From Clostridium sp. (GTDB lineage: Bacteria; Bacillota; Clostridia; Lachnospirales; Lachnospiraceae): DNA of 64,000 nucleotides. A program made the translations under genes and the position numbers. The DNA lies in assembly GCA_021770825.1 (NCBI GenBank), contig JAETQD010000019.1, forward strand, positions 1 through 64,000. Reading direction: 5' to 3'. Below the pieces are notes generated by a model. That model saw nothing but the letters and a program-made list of their open reading frames with translations, did not search any database and had not been told where the DNA came from. Every line of letters starts with the position of its first letter. Position 1 is the stretch's first letter. Below, piece after piece: positions 43,996-53,276 of the stretch.

Positions 43996-44445
43996 ATGAA
44001 GGAAGAAACCGTAAAGGAGCTGCTGAGAAGCCGGGGGCTTAAGGTCACCAGCCAGAGACTTCTGGTCCTTGATATCATGGCTGCCCACCCCGATGAGCAT
44101 CTGACAGCGGAAGAAATTTACGATCTGGCAAAAATTAAAAGCCCGGATATCGGGCTTGCAACCATATACAGGACCGTTCAGGTCCTTTTAGATCTGCACA
44201 TTATTAATAAGGTCACCTTTGACGACGGATTCACCCGCTATGAGCTGAACGGAGAAGAGAGCGCTTCGGGGCACCGCCATCATCATGCCATCTGTACCAG
44301 ATGCGGACAGGTCTATTCTCTGGAAACGGACCTTCTGGATATTTTGGAGCAGCAGGTACTGGAAAATATTGGATTTCAGGTTACAGACCATGAGGTGAAG
44401 CTCTACGGCCTTTGTAAGGAGTGCAGAATGGATGTTCAAAAGTAA
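43996..44445 (+). CDS. Fur family transcriptional regulator
   Basis: Metal-dependent repressor of 149 residues. Winged helix (LKVTSQRLLVLDIMAAH, GLATIYRTVQVLLDLHII) and a C-terminal dimerisation domain. Zinc-type CxxC pairs are ICTRCGQVY and LCKECRM; HRHHHAIC and the later H in VTDHEV are likely metal ligands. Sequence alone does not separate Fur, PerR and Zur; the Arg-Tyr-Glu in FTRYEL and the cysteine pairs are shared. AAAGCCGGGGGAG precedes the ATG. Confidence 0.92.
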   Translation: MKEETVKELLRSRGLKVTSQRLLVLDIMAAHPDEHLTAEEIYDLAKIKSPDIGLATIYRTVQVLLDLHIINKVTFDDGFTRYELNGEESASGHRHHHAICTRCGQVYSLETDLLDILEQQVLENIGFQVTDHEVKLYGLCKECRMDVQK

Positions 44446-44481
44446 AAAAGAAGGAACGGAAATTTAACGGAGGTTTGAAAT

Positions 44482-46158
44482 TTGAAGAACGCGAAAAAAG
44501 AGAATACAGACTGCAAGGTTAAGATCATCCCCCTGGGAGGACTGGAGCAGATCGGAATGAATATGACTGCCATCGAATACGAGGACAGTATCATTGTCAT
44601 GGACTGCGGACTGGCTTTTCCCAGCGATGATATGCTGGGCATTGATTTGGTAATTCCGGACGTGACATACCTTACCAATAACATTGACAAAGTAAAGGGT
44701 TTTGTGATTACCCATGGACATGAGGACCACATTGGAGCCCTTCCCTATGTCCTCAAGATGGTCAATGCTCCAGTCTATGGTACCAAGCTTACCATGGGCC
44801 TTATTGACCATAAATTAAAAGAAAACAACATGTTAAAGACTGTGAAGCGGAAGGTGGTAAAACACGGCCAGTCCATCAATCTGGGATGCTTCCGTGTGGA
44901 ATTCATTAAAATGAACCACAGCATTGAGGATGCAGCGGCCCTGGCAGTCTTTACTCCGGCAGGAATTATTTTAAATACCGGAGACTTTAAAATTGATTAT
45001 ACCCCGGTATTCGGTGATGTGACCGATTTACAGAGACTGGCGGAGCTTGGAAAGAAGGGAGTTTTAGCCCTTTTATGCGACTCCACCAACGCCACAAGAC
45101 AGGGCTTTACCATGTCAGAACGGACCGTGGGAAAAACCTTTGATGCAATTTTTGCGGAACACACCCAGAACCGTATCATTGTGGCAACCTTTGCCTCCAA
45201 TGTGGACCGGGTGCAGCAGATCATCAATTCTGCCTGTAAGTACGGCCGCAAGGTGGTCATTGAGGGCCGCAGCATGGTCAATGTCATAGGAACAGCCCAG
45301 GAGCTGGGATATATTAATATCCCTGACGGAACCTTAATTGACATTGAGCAGTTAAAGAATTATAAAGAAGAAGATACCGTATTAATTACCACAGGAAGCC
45401 AGGGCGAGTCCATGGCGGCTCTTTCCAGAATGGCATCCTCTCTCCACAGAAAGGTATCCATCACGCCGAGAGATGTGGTGATTTTAAGCTCCACACCCAT
45501 TCCCGGAAATGAAAAAGCGGTTTCCAGGGTCATCAATGAGCTGTCCATGAAGGGCGCCAAGGTGATTTCCCAGGATACCCACGTATCCGGACATGCCTGT
45601 CAGGAGGAAATCAAGCTGATTTACTCCCTGGTACACCCGCAGTTCGCCATCCCGATTCACGGCGAATTCCGCCACCGCATGGCCCAGAAGGAGCTGGCGG
45701 AATCCCTGGGAATTCCCAAGGAGAATATCATGATGCTCCATTCCGGAGACGTTTTAGAGATCGGGGAAGAGGGAGCAGAGGTGGTTGACCATGTGCAGTC
45801 CGGCGGCGTCCTTGTGGACGGCCTTGGCGTGGGCGATGTGGGAAACATTGTTCTGCGGGACAGACAGAACCTGGCCCAGAACGGAATCATCATTGTGGTT
45901 CTGACTCTGGAAAAGTATTCCAACCAGCTTCTTTCCGGCCCGGATATTGTATCCAGAGGCTTTGTCTATGTGCGGGAGTCAGAGGATTTGATGGAGGAAG
46001 CCCAGGCCATCGTGGACCAGGCCGTTGCCGATTGTCTGGACCGCCACGTTTCCGACTGGGGAAAGATAAAGAATATTATCCGCGACAGCTTAAGCGACTT
46101 TTTATGGAAGCGGATTAAGAGGAACCCGATGATTCTTCCGATCATCATGGAAGTATAA
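44482..46158 (+). CDS. Ribonuclease J (TTG start)
   Basis: Metallo-beta-lactamase/beta-CASP ribonuclease with 5'-exo and endo activity, a main mRNA decay enzyme of Firmicutes. 558 residues. IIPLGGLEQIGMNMTA, the zinc site THGHEDHIGALPYVL, NTGDFKIDYTPV, LLCDSTNATRQG and the C-terminal HGEFRHRMAQ are present. Translation begins at TTG 44482 with GGAGG 8 bases upstream. Only one rnj gene is in the window, so J1 or J2 type is not assigned. Confidence 0.95.
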   Translation: MKNAKKENTDCKVKIIPLGGLEQIGMNMTAIEYEDSIIVMDCGLAFPSDDMLGIDLVIPDVTYLTNNIDKVKGFVITHGHEDHIGALPYVLKMVNAPVYGTKLTMGLIDHKLKENNMLKTVKRKVVKHGQSINLGCFRVEFIKMNHSIEDAAALAVFTPAGIILNTGDFKIDYTPVFGDVTDLQRLAELGKKGVLALLCDSTNATRQGFTMSERTVGKTFDAIFAEHTQNRIIVATFASNVDRVQQIINSACKYGRKVVIEGRSMVNVIGTAQELGYINIPDGTLIDIEQLKNYKEEDTVLITTGSQGESMAALSRMASSLHRKVSITPRDVVILSSTPIPGNEKAVSRVINELSMKGAKVISQDTHVSGHACQEEIKLIYSLVHPQFAIPIHGEFRHRMAQKELAESLGIPKENIMMLHSGDVLEIGEEGAEVVDHVQSGGVLVDGLGVGDVGNIVLRDRQNLAQNGIIIVVLTLEKYSNQLLSGPDIVSRGFVYVRESEDLMEEAQAIVDQAVADCLDRHVSDWGKIKNIIRDSLSDFLWKRIKRNPMILPIIMEV

Positions 46159-46218
46159 TCACATGTGTCAGCATGCCGGGAGCCGCAGATGGGACTCCCG
46201 GACGAACCGAGGAACCAT

Positions 46219-46611
46219 ATGAGCAAAATAACAAAGGAAATTAACAAAATCAGCATTGCAGTCATAAGCATTTCCGGGCGTCTGGTGTTCTATGCCCTGG
46301 TGGCGGTGCTTCTGTTCACCGGAGTCAGGAGAGGGTATGAGTTCGGCCACAGTATTTTCTATTCCCCCGGCATGGAGGAGGCACCCGGGACCGATAAGAC
46401 GGTGACCCTTAAGGGGGATGAATCCGTTTCTGATGTGGGTAAGCTGCTGGAAAAAGCAGGATTAATCCGTGACGACCTGGCATTTTCCATCCAGGCCCAG
46501 TGTTATGGATATGAGGTGCAGAAAGGAACATTCACCCTCAACACCTCTTTAAGCTCCAAGGAGATCATCGGCCGCCTTGGAGAAAAGACAGACGGAGAAG
46601 AAGAGTCATGA
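46219..46611 (+). CDS. Short MltG/YceG-like membrane protein
   Basis: 130 residues from ATG 46219 (GAGGA 6 bases upstream). One N-terminal membrane helix (FYALVAVLLFTGVRRGYEFG). A small domain follows with VTLKGDESVSDVGKLLEKAGLIRDD and KGTFTLNTSLSSKEIIGRL, resembling the LysM-like N-terminal part of endolytic transglycosylase MltG. The catalytic C-terminal domain is absent, so it is not a full transglycosylase. It overlaps the next gene by 4 bases. I think the short form is a lineage feature rather than a fresh truncation, but cannot prove it. Confidence 0.7.
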   Translation: MSKITKEINKISIAVISISGRLVFYALVAVLLFTGVRRGYEFGHSIFYSPGMEEAPGTDKTVTLKGDESVSDVGKLLEKAGLIRDDLAFSIQAQCYGYEVQKGTFTLNTSLSSKEIIGRLGEKTDGEEES

Positions 46612-47261
46612 TTACGGACGAGAGAATTACCGCTTATATCAATTCTCTGGACTCCGGAGACGGAGAGCTTTGCGACGAAATTGCCAGAGAGGCAGCCGGA
46701 TCCTATGTGCCTATTATCCGCAGGGAGACGGCTGCCCTTTTAAAAACCATGGTGGCTTTAAAGAAACCGGAGCGGATTCTGGAAGTGGGAACGGCCGTGG
46801 GGTATTCTGCCCTTTTAATGGCCCGGGTTATGCCGAAAAATGCCCATATTACCACCATAGAAAAATTTGAAAAGAGAATCCCCATCGCCAAAAGAAATTT
46901 TGAGCGTGCGGGGATGGAAGAAACCATTACGCTGCTGGAGGGAGACGCCGGGGAAATCCTTGCGGGCCTTTCCGGCACCTTTGATTTTATTTTTATGGAT
47001 GCGGCCAAGGGCCAGTACATCCACTGGCTGCCGGATGTCATACGGCTTCTGGCTCCCGGCGGACTTCTGATGTCCGACAATGTGCTTCAGGACGGCACCA
47101 TTGTGGAGTCCCGGTATGCGGTGGAGCGGCGGGACCGGACCATCCACGTGCGGATGCGGGAATATCTGTATACCTTAACCCACATGGAAAACCTGGAGAC
47201 CTCCATTCTCCCCATCGGAGACGGAGTGGCCTTAAGCGTTTTAAAAGAGAGGAACCTATGA
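46608..47261 (+). CDS. Class I SAM-dependent O-methyltransferase
   Basis: 217 residues of the TrmR/catechol-O-methyltransferase-like group. Motif I ILEVGTAVGYSALLMA, then TTIEKFEKRI, the metal-binding FIFMDAAKGQYIHWLP and SDNVLQDG. In Bacillus the member TrmR makes 5-methoxyuridine in tRNA, and the same role is plausible. ATG overlaps the upstream stop (ATGA), and the downstream U32 gene overlaps its stop the same way, so the three form one translation-coupled unit. Confidence 0.9.
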   Translation: MITDERITAYINSLDSGDGELCDEIAREAAGSYVPIIRRETAALLKTMVALKKPERILEVGTAVGYSALLMARVMPKNAHITTIEKFEKRIPIAKRNFERAGMEETITLLEGDAGEILAGLSGTFDFIFMDAAKGQYIHWLPDVIRLLAPGGLLMSDNVLQDGTIVESRYAVERRDRTIHVRMREYLYTLTHMENLETSILPIGDGVALSVLKERNL

Positions 47262-48487
47262 TGAGAAAAACAGAACTTTTGATTCCGGCAGGCAGTCTGG
47301 ATGTGTTAAAAACAGCAGTCATCTACGGCGCCGATGCCGTATATCTGGGCGGAGAGGCCTTCGGCCTCAGGGCCAAGGCCAAAAACTTCACCAACGAGGA
47401 AATCAAAGAGGGAATTGCCTTTGCCCATGCCCATGGCGTAAAGGTTTACATCACAGCCAATATCCTGGCCCACAATGAGGACCTTTCCGGTGTGGAGGCA
47501 TATTTTAACGAGCTTAAGGAAATCCGGCCGGATGCCCTGATCATCTCGGATCCCGGGGTCTTTGCCATTGCAAAGCGGGTGATCCCGGATATGGAGCTTC
47601 ACATCAGCACCCAGGCCAACAATACCAACTACGGAACCTATCTGTTCTGGCATGAGCTGGGGGCCAAGCGTGTGGTTTCCGCCAGAGAGTTATCCTTAAA
47701 GGAAATCCGGGAAATCAGAGACCATATTCCGGAGGACATGGAAATCGAGAGCTTTATCCATGGGGCCATGTGCATTTCCTATTCGGGCCGCTGTTTGTTA
47801 AGCAATTATTTCACCGGACGGGATGCCAACCAGGGCGCCTGCACCCATCCCTGCCGCTGGAAATACTCGGTGGTGGAGGAAACCAGGCCGGGCGAGTACA
47901 TGCCGGTTTATGAGAATGAGAGGGGAACCTTTATTTTCAACTCCAAGGACCTCTGCATGATCGAGCATGTGCCGGAAATGATTGAGGCAGGCATTGACAG
48001 CTTTAAGATTGAAGGACGCATGAAGACGGCCCTTTATGTGGCGACTGTGGCCAGAACCTACCGGAAGGCCATAAATGATTATCTGGAAAGCCCGGAAAAA
48101 TACCGCGCCAACATGGAATGGTATAAGGAAGAAATCGGAAAATGCACCTACCGGGAATTTACCACAGGCTTTTATTTTGGAAAGCCCGACAGTGATACCC
48201 AGATTTATGACAACAATACCTATGTGAAAAATTATGTGTACCTGGGAACCGTGGAGGAAAAGGACGCCAGAGGTTTTGCGAGAATCGAGCAGAAAAATAA
48301 GTTCTCCGTGGGTGAGACCATTGAGATCATGAAGCCGGATGGACGGAATATCTCTGTCCTTGTGAAGGCAATGTATACAGAAGAAGGAGAGCCAGTGGAC
48401 AGCGCTCCCCATCCCAAGCAGGTGCTTTATCTGAATTTGGGAGGAGAAGCAGAGAAGTATGACATTCTACGGAAGAAGGAAGAGTAA
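47258..48487 (+). CDS. U32 family peptidase / tRNA hydroxylation protein
   Basis: 409 residues. Features: LLIPAGSLDVLKTAVIYGADAVYLGG, HGVKVYITANIL, the U32 signature ESFIHGAMCISYSGRCLLSNY and the iron-sulfur-type cysteines in GACTHPCRW and the later DLCM. U32 proteins include TrhP/RlhA, which take part in 5-hydroxyuridine formation in tRNA. Together with the preceding methyltransferase of the TrmR type, this pair could make mo5U from U34 through ho5U. That functional pairing is inference from the known Bacillus pathway. Confidence 0.9.
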   Translation: MMRKTELLIPAGSLDVLKTAVIYGADAVYLGGEAFGLRAKAKNFTNEEIKEGIAFAHAHGVKVYITANILAHNEDLSGVEAYFNELKEIRPDALIISDPGVFAIAKRVIPDMELHISTQANNTNYGTYLFWHELGAKRVVSARELSLKEIREIRDHIPEDMEIESFIHGAMCISYSGRCLLSNYFTGRDANQGACTHPCRWKYSVVEETRPGEYMPVYENERGTFIFNSKDLCMIEHVPEMIEAGIDSFKIEGRMKTALYVATVARTYRKAINDYLESPEKYRANMEWYKEEIGKCTYREFTTGFYFGKPDSDTQIYDNNTYVKNYVYLGTVEEKDARGFARIEQKNKFSVGETIEIMKPDGRNISVLVKAMYTEEGEPVDSAPHPKQVLYLNLGGEAEKYDILRKKEE

Positions 48488-48522
48488 ACGTCCGCATCGG
48501 ATGCAGGAAAGGAGAGGGAGCC

Positions 48523-49344
48523 ATGGCATTTTTGTTTGGAGTTTTCAGTGTTTTCTGTCTGGTCTATTATGGGGTCATTGCGGCCTATTCCGGCGTGGAG
48601 ACGTCTTTTTCTGCAATCTGGCTGATTTTGTCTTTGCTTCTGGCTCTGGGGTCCGGGACCATCCACTTTTACGACAGGTTTAAGGCCAGGATCCCCATTC
48701 GTCTGGAGGTCACAGTGGTGACCATTGTGGCCGCGTTTTTTGCGGTATTTGTGATCGTGGAAACGGCCATGGGCCTCAATTTCTTTTCCCTGAAAAAGCA
48801 GAGTGCCGATTACGTGATCGTGCTGGGCGCCCAGGTGAAGGGAAAGGCCTTAAGCAAGTCTCTGGAATACCGCCTGGAAAAGGCCCTGGAGTACGCTAAA
48901 ATCCATTCCAACACGGTCTTTGTCCTTTCCGGAGGAAAGGGGCCGGGAGAGGATGTGTCCGAGGCCAGGGTCATGTATGAATACCTGCTGGACCATGGAG
49001 TGCCGGATTACCAGATGATTCTGGAGGAGAATTCCCACAGTACATATGAGAATCTGGTGTACAGCAAGATGCTCATTGATGAAAGGGAGGCCGGAAGGCG
49101 GGCCATGATACGGAAGATCATGGCGGATGCCGGATACCTGGTGCCCCCCGATGAGGAAGTGACGATCCGGGTGGGAATCGTCACCAGCAACTTCCATGTG
49201 CTGCGGGCAAAGGGGATTGCAAAAAAGATCGGTATTGCCAATATAAGCGGCATTGCGTCCAAATCGGATCCGGTTTTATTTCTGCATTTCTGCGTCAGGG
49301 AATGCTTTGCCATTTTAAAAGATAAATTTGTGGGAAATATGTAA
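48523..49344 (+). CDS. YdcF/SanA-like DUF218 membrane protein
   Basis: 273 residues with three N-terminal membrane helices, then a DUF218 domain: DYVIVLGAQVKGKALSKSLEYRLEKAL in parts, FVLSGGKGPGEDVSEA, ILEENSHSTYENLVYS and VTSNFHVLRA. The domain contains acidic and Ser/His positions resembling a nucleotide-binding fold. Relatives affect envelope barrier function and cyclic enterobacterial antigen in E. coli. Role here unknown. GGAGAGGGAG precedes the ATG. Confidence 0.88.
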   Translation: MAFLFGVFSVFCLVYYGVIAAYSGVETSFSAIWLILSLLLALGSGTIHFYDRFKARIPIRLEVTVVTIVAAFFAVFVIVETAMGLNFFSLKKQSADYVIVLGAQVKGKALSKSLEYRLEKALEYAKIHSNTVFVLSGGKGPGEDVSEARVMYEYLLDHGVPDYQMILEENSHSTYENLVYSKMLIDEREAGRRAMIRKIMADAGYLVPPDEEVTIRVGIVTSNFHVLRAKGIAKKIGIANISGIASKSDPVLFLHFCVRECFAILKDKFVGNM

Positions 49345-49399
49345 GATAGGGGAGATCTGTCAGAACCCTTAGAATTCGGATGGAAAGGAATTGAAAAGT

Positions 49400-52339
49400 A
49401 TGCAGAGTCAGCGCGAAAAAATAAAGAGTCTTTCGGCCTACCGCGTTTTAGAAGACCGGGAAATAAAGGAGCTTAACTCCGAGGGTTTTATCCTGGAGCA
49501 CAAAAAGACAAAGGCCAGAATTTTCCTTATGAGTAACGACGATGAAAATAAAGTGTTCTGTATCGGGTTTCGGACTCCTCCCGCAGACAGCACGGGAGTT
49601 CCGCATATTTTAGAGCACAGCGTGCTCTGCGGTTCGGAGAAATTTCCGGTGAAGGACCCCTTTGTGGAACTGGTGAAGGGCTCCCTCAATACGTTTTTAA
49701 ACGCTATGACCTATCCGGACAAGACCGTATACCCGGTGGCCAGCTGCAATGACAAGGATTTTCAGAACCTGATGGATGTCTACATGGATGCGGTGTTAAA
49801 TCCCAACATCGGAAAAGAGAAAAAGATTTTCATGCAGGAAGGCTGGCACTATGAGCTGGAGGAGCCGGATGGAGAGATCACCTATAACGGAGTGGTGTAC
49901 AATGAGATGAAGGGCGTCTTTTCTTCACCGGAAAGCGTTCTGGACCGGTATACCAGAGCATGCATGTTCCCGGATACCTGCTACGGCTTTGAATCCGGCG
50001 GTGATCCGGACGAGATTGTGAAGCTGACCTATGAGGATTATCTGAAGTTTTATAAGAAATACTACCATCCCTCCAACAGCTACATTTATCTGTATGGAGA
50101 CATGGACATGGCAGAAAAGCTTTCCTGGCTGGATGAGGAATACCTTGGAAACTATGGGTATTCAGAAGTGGATTCTGTGATTCCGGTCCAGAAGGCCTTT
50201 AAGGAGCCGGTGGAGAAGGAGATTTTTTATTCCGTATCGGAGACGGAGGACACAGAAAACGCTGCCTACCTTTCCGTCAATACATCGGCTGGAAATGAGC
50301 TCTCTCCCAAAGAGTACATTGCCTTCCAGGTGCTGGAATATGTGCTTTTGGATGCGCCGGGAGCACCTTTAAAGAAGGAGCTTCTGGACGCGGGAATCGG
50401 CGATGACATCATGGGCGGATATGAAAATGGAATTTTACAGCCCTACTTTTCCGTGATTGCAAAGAATGCCAGAAAAGACCAGAAGGGCGAATTCCTGGCT
50501 GTGGTGAAGGGAACTTTACGGAAGCTTGCCCTTACAGGGCTTGATAAGAGAAGCGTTCTGGCAGGAATCAACTATTATGAATTCCAGTACCGGGAAGCAG
50601 ATTTCGGTTCTGCGCCCAAGGGACTGATGTACGGGCTCCAGTGTCTGGACAGTTGGCTTTACGGCGGCGACCCCATGATGCATCTGGAGTATGAGGAAAC
50701 CTTTGCGGCCCTGAAGAAGGGAGCGGAGGAAGGCTATTTTGAGGGACTGATTTCCAGATATCTTCTGGATAACCCCTATGAGGCCGTGGTGATCGCAAGC
50801 CCCGAAAAGAACCTGACGGCAAAGCTGGAAGCAGAGACGGCAAAACAGTTAAAGGAATACAAGGAAAGCCTTTCCGCGGAAGAAATCGCAGAGCTTGTGC
50901 GGCAGACAAAGGAGCTTAAAGAGTATCAGGACACCCCGTCACCGAAGGAAGACCTGGAAAAGATTCCCATGATTTCCAGGGAAGACATCGGGAGGGAGCC
51001 GGGTAAGCTGATCTTTGAGGAAACAAGGGTGGACAAAATTCCGGTGATCCGCCATGAGATGTTCACATCGGGAATCGGATATTTAAAGGTGCTGTTTAAC
51101 ACCAACCGGGTTCCCATGGAGGACCTGCCCTATGTGGGACTTTTAAAGTCCGTTCTGGGCTATGTGGATACGGCCCATCATTCTTACGGAGATCTGAGCA
51201 GCGAGATTTTCTTAAACAGCGGCGGCGTGACCTTTTCCGTGACCTCCTATCCGGATTTAAAGAAGGGCGGATTTACAGGAGTCTTTGCGGCCAGTGCCCG
51301 GGTGCTTTATGAGAAGCTGGACTTCGGCTTCGGAATTCTCGGCGAGATCTTTGCAGAATCCATGCTGGAGGATGAAAAGCGTTTAAAGGAAATCTTAAAC
51401 GAGGCCAAATCCAAGGGACAGATGAAGCTCATGGGATCCGGCCATACGGCAGCAGTGGCCAGGGCCACCTCCTATTTCTCCGATACCTCCTATTTCAATG
51501 ATCTGACAGGGGGAATCGGTTTTTACCAGTGTCTGGAGAGCTGGGTGAAAGATTTCGATGTGAAAAAGCAGGAGATCATTGACGGATTAAAGCGTGTGGT
51601 GAAGCTTCTTCTCACCAAAGAAAATATGACTGTAAGCTATACGGCTGACGAAGAGGGATTCTCCTACCTTCCGGCTGCCATGAAGAAGCTGACGGAAAAG
51701 CTTCCTGCGGGAGACGGGAAAACCTATGCATTTACGGCTCCCAAGGGAAACCGGAATGAGGGCTTTACCTCCTCTTCCAAGGTCAACTATGTGGCGCGGT
51801 GCGGCACCTTTGCAGGAAGCCGGTATTCCTACACCGGAGTTCTCCGGATTTTAAAGGTAATGTTAAGCTATGATTACCTCTGGATTAACATTCGCGTAAA
51901 GGGCGGGGCCTACGGCTGCATGAGCGGTATCGGACGGTCCGGCGAGGGATATTTTGTGTCCTACCGGGATCCCAATGTGAAGGAGAGCGATGACATCTAC
52001 ATGGGAATTCCGGAATACCTGGAATCCTTTGATGCCGATGAAAGAGATATGACCAAGTACGTGATCGGAACCATCAGCGATCTGGATACTCCCCTGACTC
52101 CATCCTTAAAGGGCGCAAGAGGCCTTTCTGCCTGGTATTCCGGCGTGACAGATGAAATGTTAAAGGAAGAGCGGGAGCAGATTCTTTCTGTGACCGTGGA
52201 GGATATGCGAAAGCTTTCCGGCATGGTACGGGAAATTTTAAATACAGGCGCAGTCTGCGTCATTGGAAATGAAGAAAAAATCAAGGCTGACGGCTCCATG
52301 TTCGGAGAAATCAGGCCCTTATACAACGGAGTGTCATAA
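49400..52339 (+). CDS. M16C zinc metallopeptidase (PreP/insulinase-like)
   Basis: Large peptidase of about 979 residues. The inverted zinc motif HxxEH is HILEH at about 69-73 with SVLCGSEKFPVKDPF after it. The second zinc Glu is expected in VVYNEMKGVFSSPES, and the M16C-associated domain lies mid-protein. C-terminal half domains contain VKGGAYGCMSG and the FVSYRDPN loop. Probably degrades short unstructured peptides in the cytoplasm; no signal peptide is seen. ATG 49400 is chosen over TTG 49391. Length is normal for the bacterial PreP group. Confidence 0.93.
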   Translation: MQSQREKIKSLSAYRVLEDREIKELNSEGFILEHKKTKARIFLMSNDDENKVFCIGFRTPPADSTGVPHILEHSVLCGSEKFPVKDPFVELVKGSLNTFLNAMTYPDKTVYPVASCNDKDFQNLMDVYMDAVLNPNIGKEKKIFMQEGWHYELEEPDGEITYNGVVYNEMKGVFSSPESVLDRYTRACMFPDTCYGFESGGDPDEIVKLTYEDYLKFYKKYYHPSNSYIYLYGDMDMAEKLSWLDEEYLGNYGYSEVDSVIPVQKAFKEPVEKEIFYSVSETEDTENAAYLSVNTSAGNELSPKEYIAFQVLEYVLLDAPGAPLKKELLDAGIGDDIMGGYENGILQPYFSVIAKNARKDQKGEFLAVVKGTLRKLALTGLDKRSVLAGINYYEFQYREADFGSAPKGLMYGLQCLDSWLYGGDPMMHLEYEETFAALKKGAEEGYFEGLISRYLLDNPYEAVVIASPEKNLTAKLEAETAKQLKEYKESLSAEEIAELVRQTKELKEYQDTPSPKEDLEKIPMISREDIGREPGKLIFEETRVDKIPVIRHEMFTSGIGYLKVLFNTNRVPMEDLPYVGLLKSVLGYVDTAHHSYGDLSSEIFLNSGGVTFSVTSYPDLKKGGFTGVFAASARVLYEKLDFGFGILGEIFAESMLEDEKRLKEILNEAKSKGQMKLMGSGHTAAVARATSYFSDTSYFNDLTGGIGFYQCLESWVKDFDVKKQEIIDGLKRVVKLLLTKENMTVSYTADEEGFSYLPAAMKKLTEKLPAGDGKTYAFTAPKGNRNEGFTSSSKVNYVARCGTFAGSRYSYTGVLRILKVMLSYDYLWINIRVKGGAYGCMSGIGRSGEGYFVSYRDPNVKESDDIYMGIPEYLESFDADERDMTKYVIGTISDLDTPLTPSLKGARGLSAWYSGVTDEMLKEEREQILSVTVEDMRKLSGMVREILNTGAVCVIGNEEKIKADGSMFGEIRPLYNGVS

Positions 52340-52367
52340 AGGGGCAGCTTCCGTTTTGGAGGAGAGA

Positions 52368-53270
52368 ATGAGTAAAAAATACAAGTCGGGTTTTGTGACC
52401 CTGATTGGACGGCCCAATGTGGGAAAATCCACACTGATGAACCATCTGATCGGCCAGAAAATTGCCATCACATCAGAAAAGCCTCAGACCACGAGAAACA
52501 GGATTCAGACGGTTTACACCGATGACCGGGGGCAGATCATTTTCTTAGATACGCCGGGAATCCATAAGGCAAAAAACAAGCTGGGGGAATACATGGTCAG
52601 TGTGGCCGAGCACACCTTGAAGGAGGTGGATGTGATTCTCTGGCTGGTGGAGCCGGGAACCTATATCGGGGCCGGGGAGCAGCACATTTTAAAGGTGCTT
52701 TCCAAGGTGAAAACACCGGTGATTCTGGTGATCAATAAGATTGACACCGTGAAAAAGGAAGAAATTTTAAAGACCATCGATGCCTATAAGGACGTGTACC
52801 GCTTTAAAGAGATCATTCCGGTTTCGGCAATGAAAAAGACCAATACCGATACCCTGATTCATACCCTGTTCCAGTATCTGCCGGAAGGGCCGCAGTATTA
52901 CGATGAGGATACGGTCACGGACCAGCCCATGCGTCAGATTGCCGCAGAGCTCATAAGGGAAAAGGCACTCCGCATGATGTCCGATGAAATTCCCCATGGA
53001 ATTGCTGTGGTGATTGAGAAAATGACGGAGCGGGACAATGGAATCTTCGACATTGATGCCACCATTGTCTGCGAGAGAGAGTCCCACAAGGGAATCGTCA
53101 TTGGCAAGGGCGGGGCCATGCTTAAGAAGATCGGTACGGCCGCCAGAATTGAGATTGAAAATCTCATGGATGCAAAGGTGAATTTAAAGCTCTGGGTCAA
53201 GGTCCGGAAAGAATGGCGTGACAGCGAGCTTTATATGAAAAACTACGGATACAACGCAAAGGACATTTAG
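52368..53270 (+). CDS. era: GTPase Era
   Basis: Essential GTPase for 30S maturation, 301 residues. G1 GRPNVGKST, G2 with TTRNRIQ, G3 DTPGIHKAKNKLGEYM, G4 NKIDTV. The C-terminal KH domain contains SHKGIVIGKGGAMLKKIG and ends with the NLKLWVKVRKEWRDSE segment. ATG 52368 follows GGAGGAGAGA; codons back to 52263 overlap the M16 gene. recO follows after 6 bases, a conserved pair. Confidence 0.97.
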   Translation: MSKKYKSGFVTLIGRPNVGKSTLMNHLIGQKIAITSEKPQTTRNRIQTVYTDDRGQIIFLDTPGIHKAKNKLGEYMVSVAEHTLKEVDVILWLVEPGTYIGAGEQHILKVLSKVKTPVILVINKIDTVKKEEILKTIDAYKDVYRFKEIIPVSAMKKTNTDTLIHTLFQYLPEGPQYYDEDTVTDQPMRQIAAELIREKALRMMSDEIPHGIAVVIEKMTERDNGIFDIDATIVCERESHKGIVIGKGGAMLKKIGTAARIEIENLMDAKVNLKLWVKVRKEWRDSELYMKNYGYNAKDI

Positions 53271-53276
53271 GAGAGC

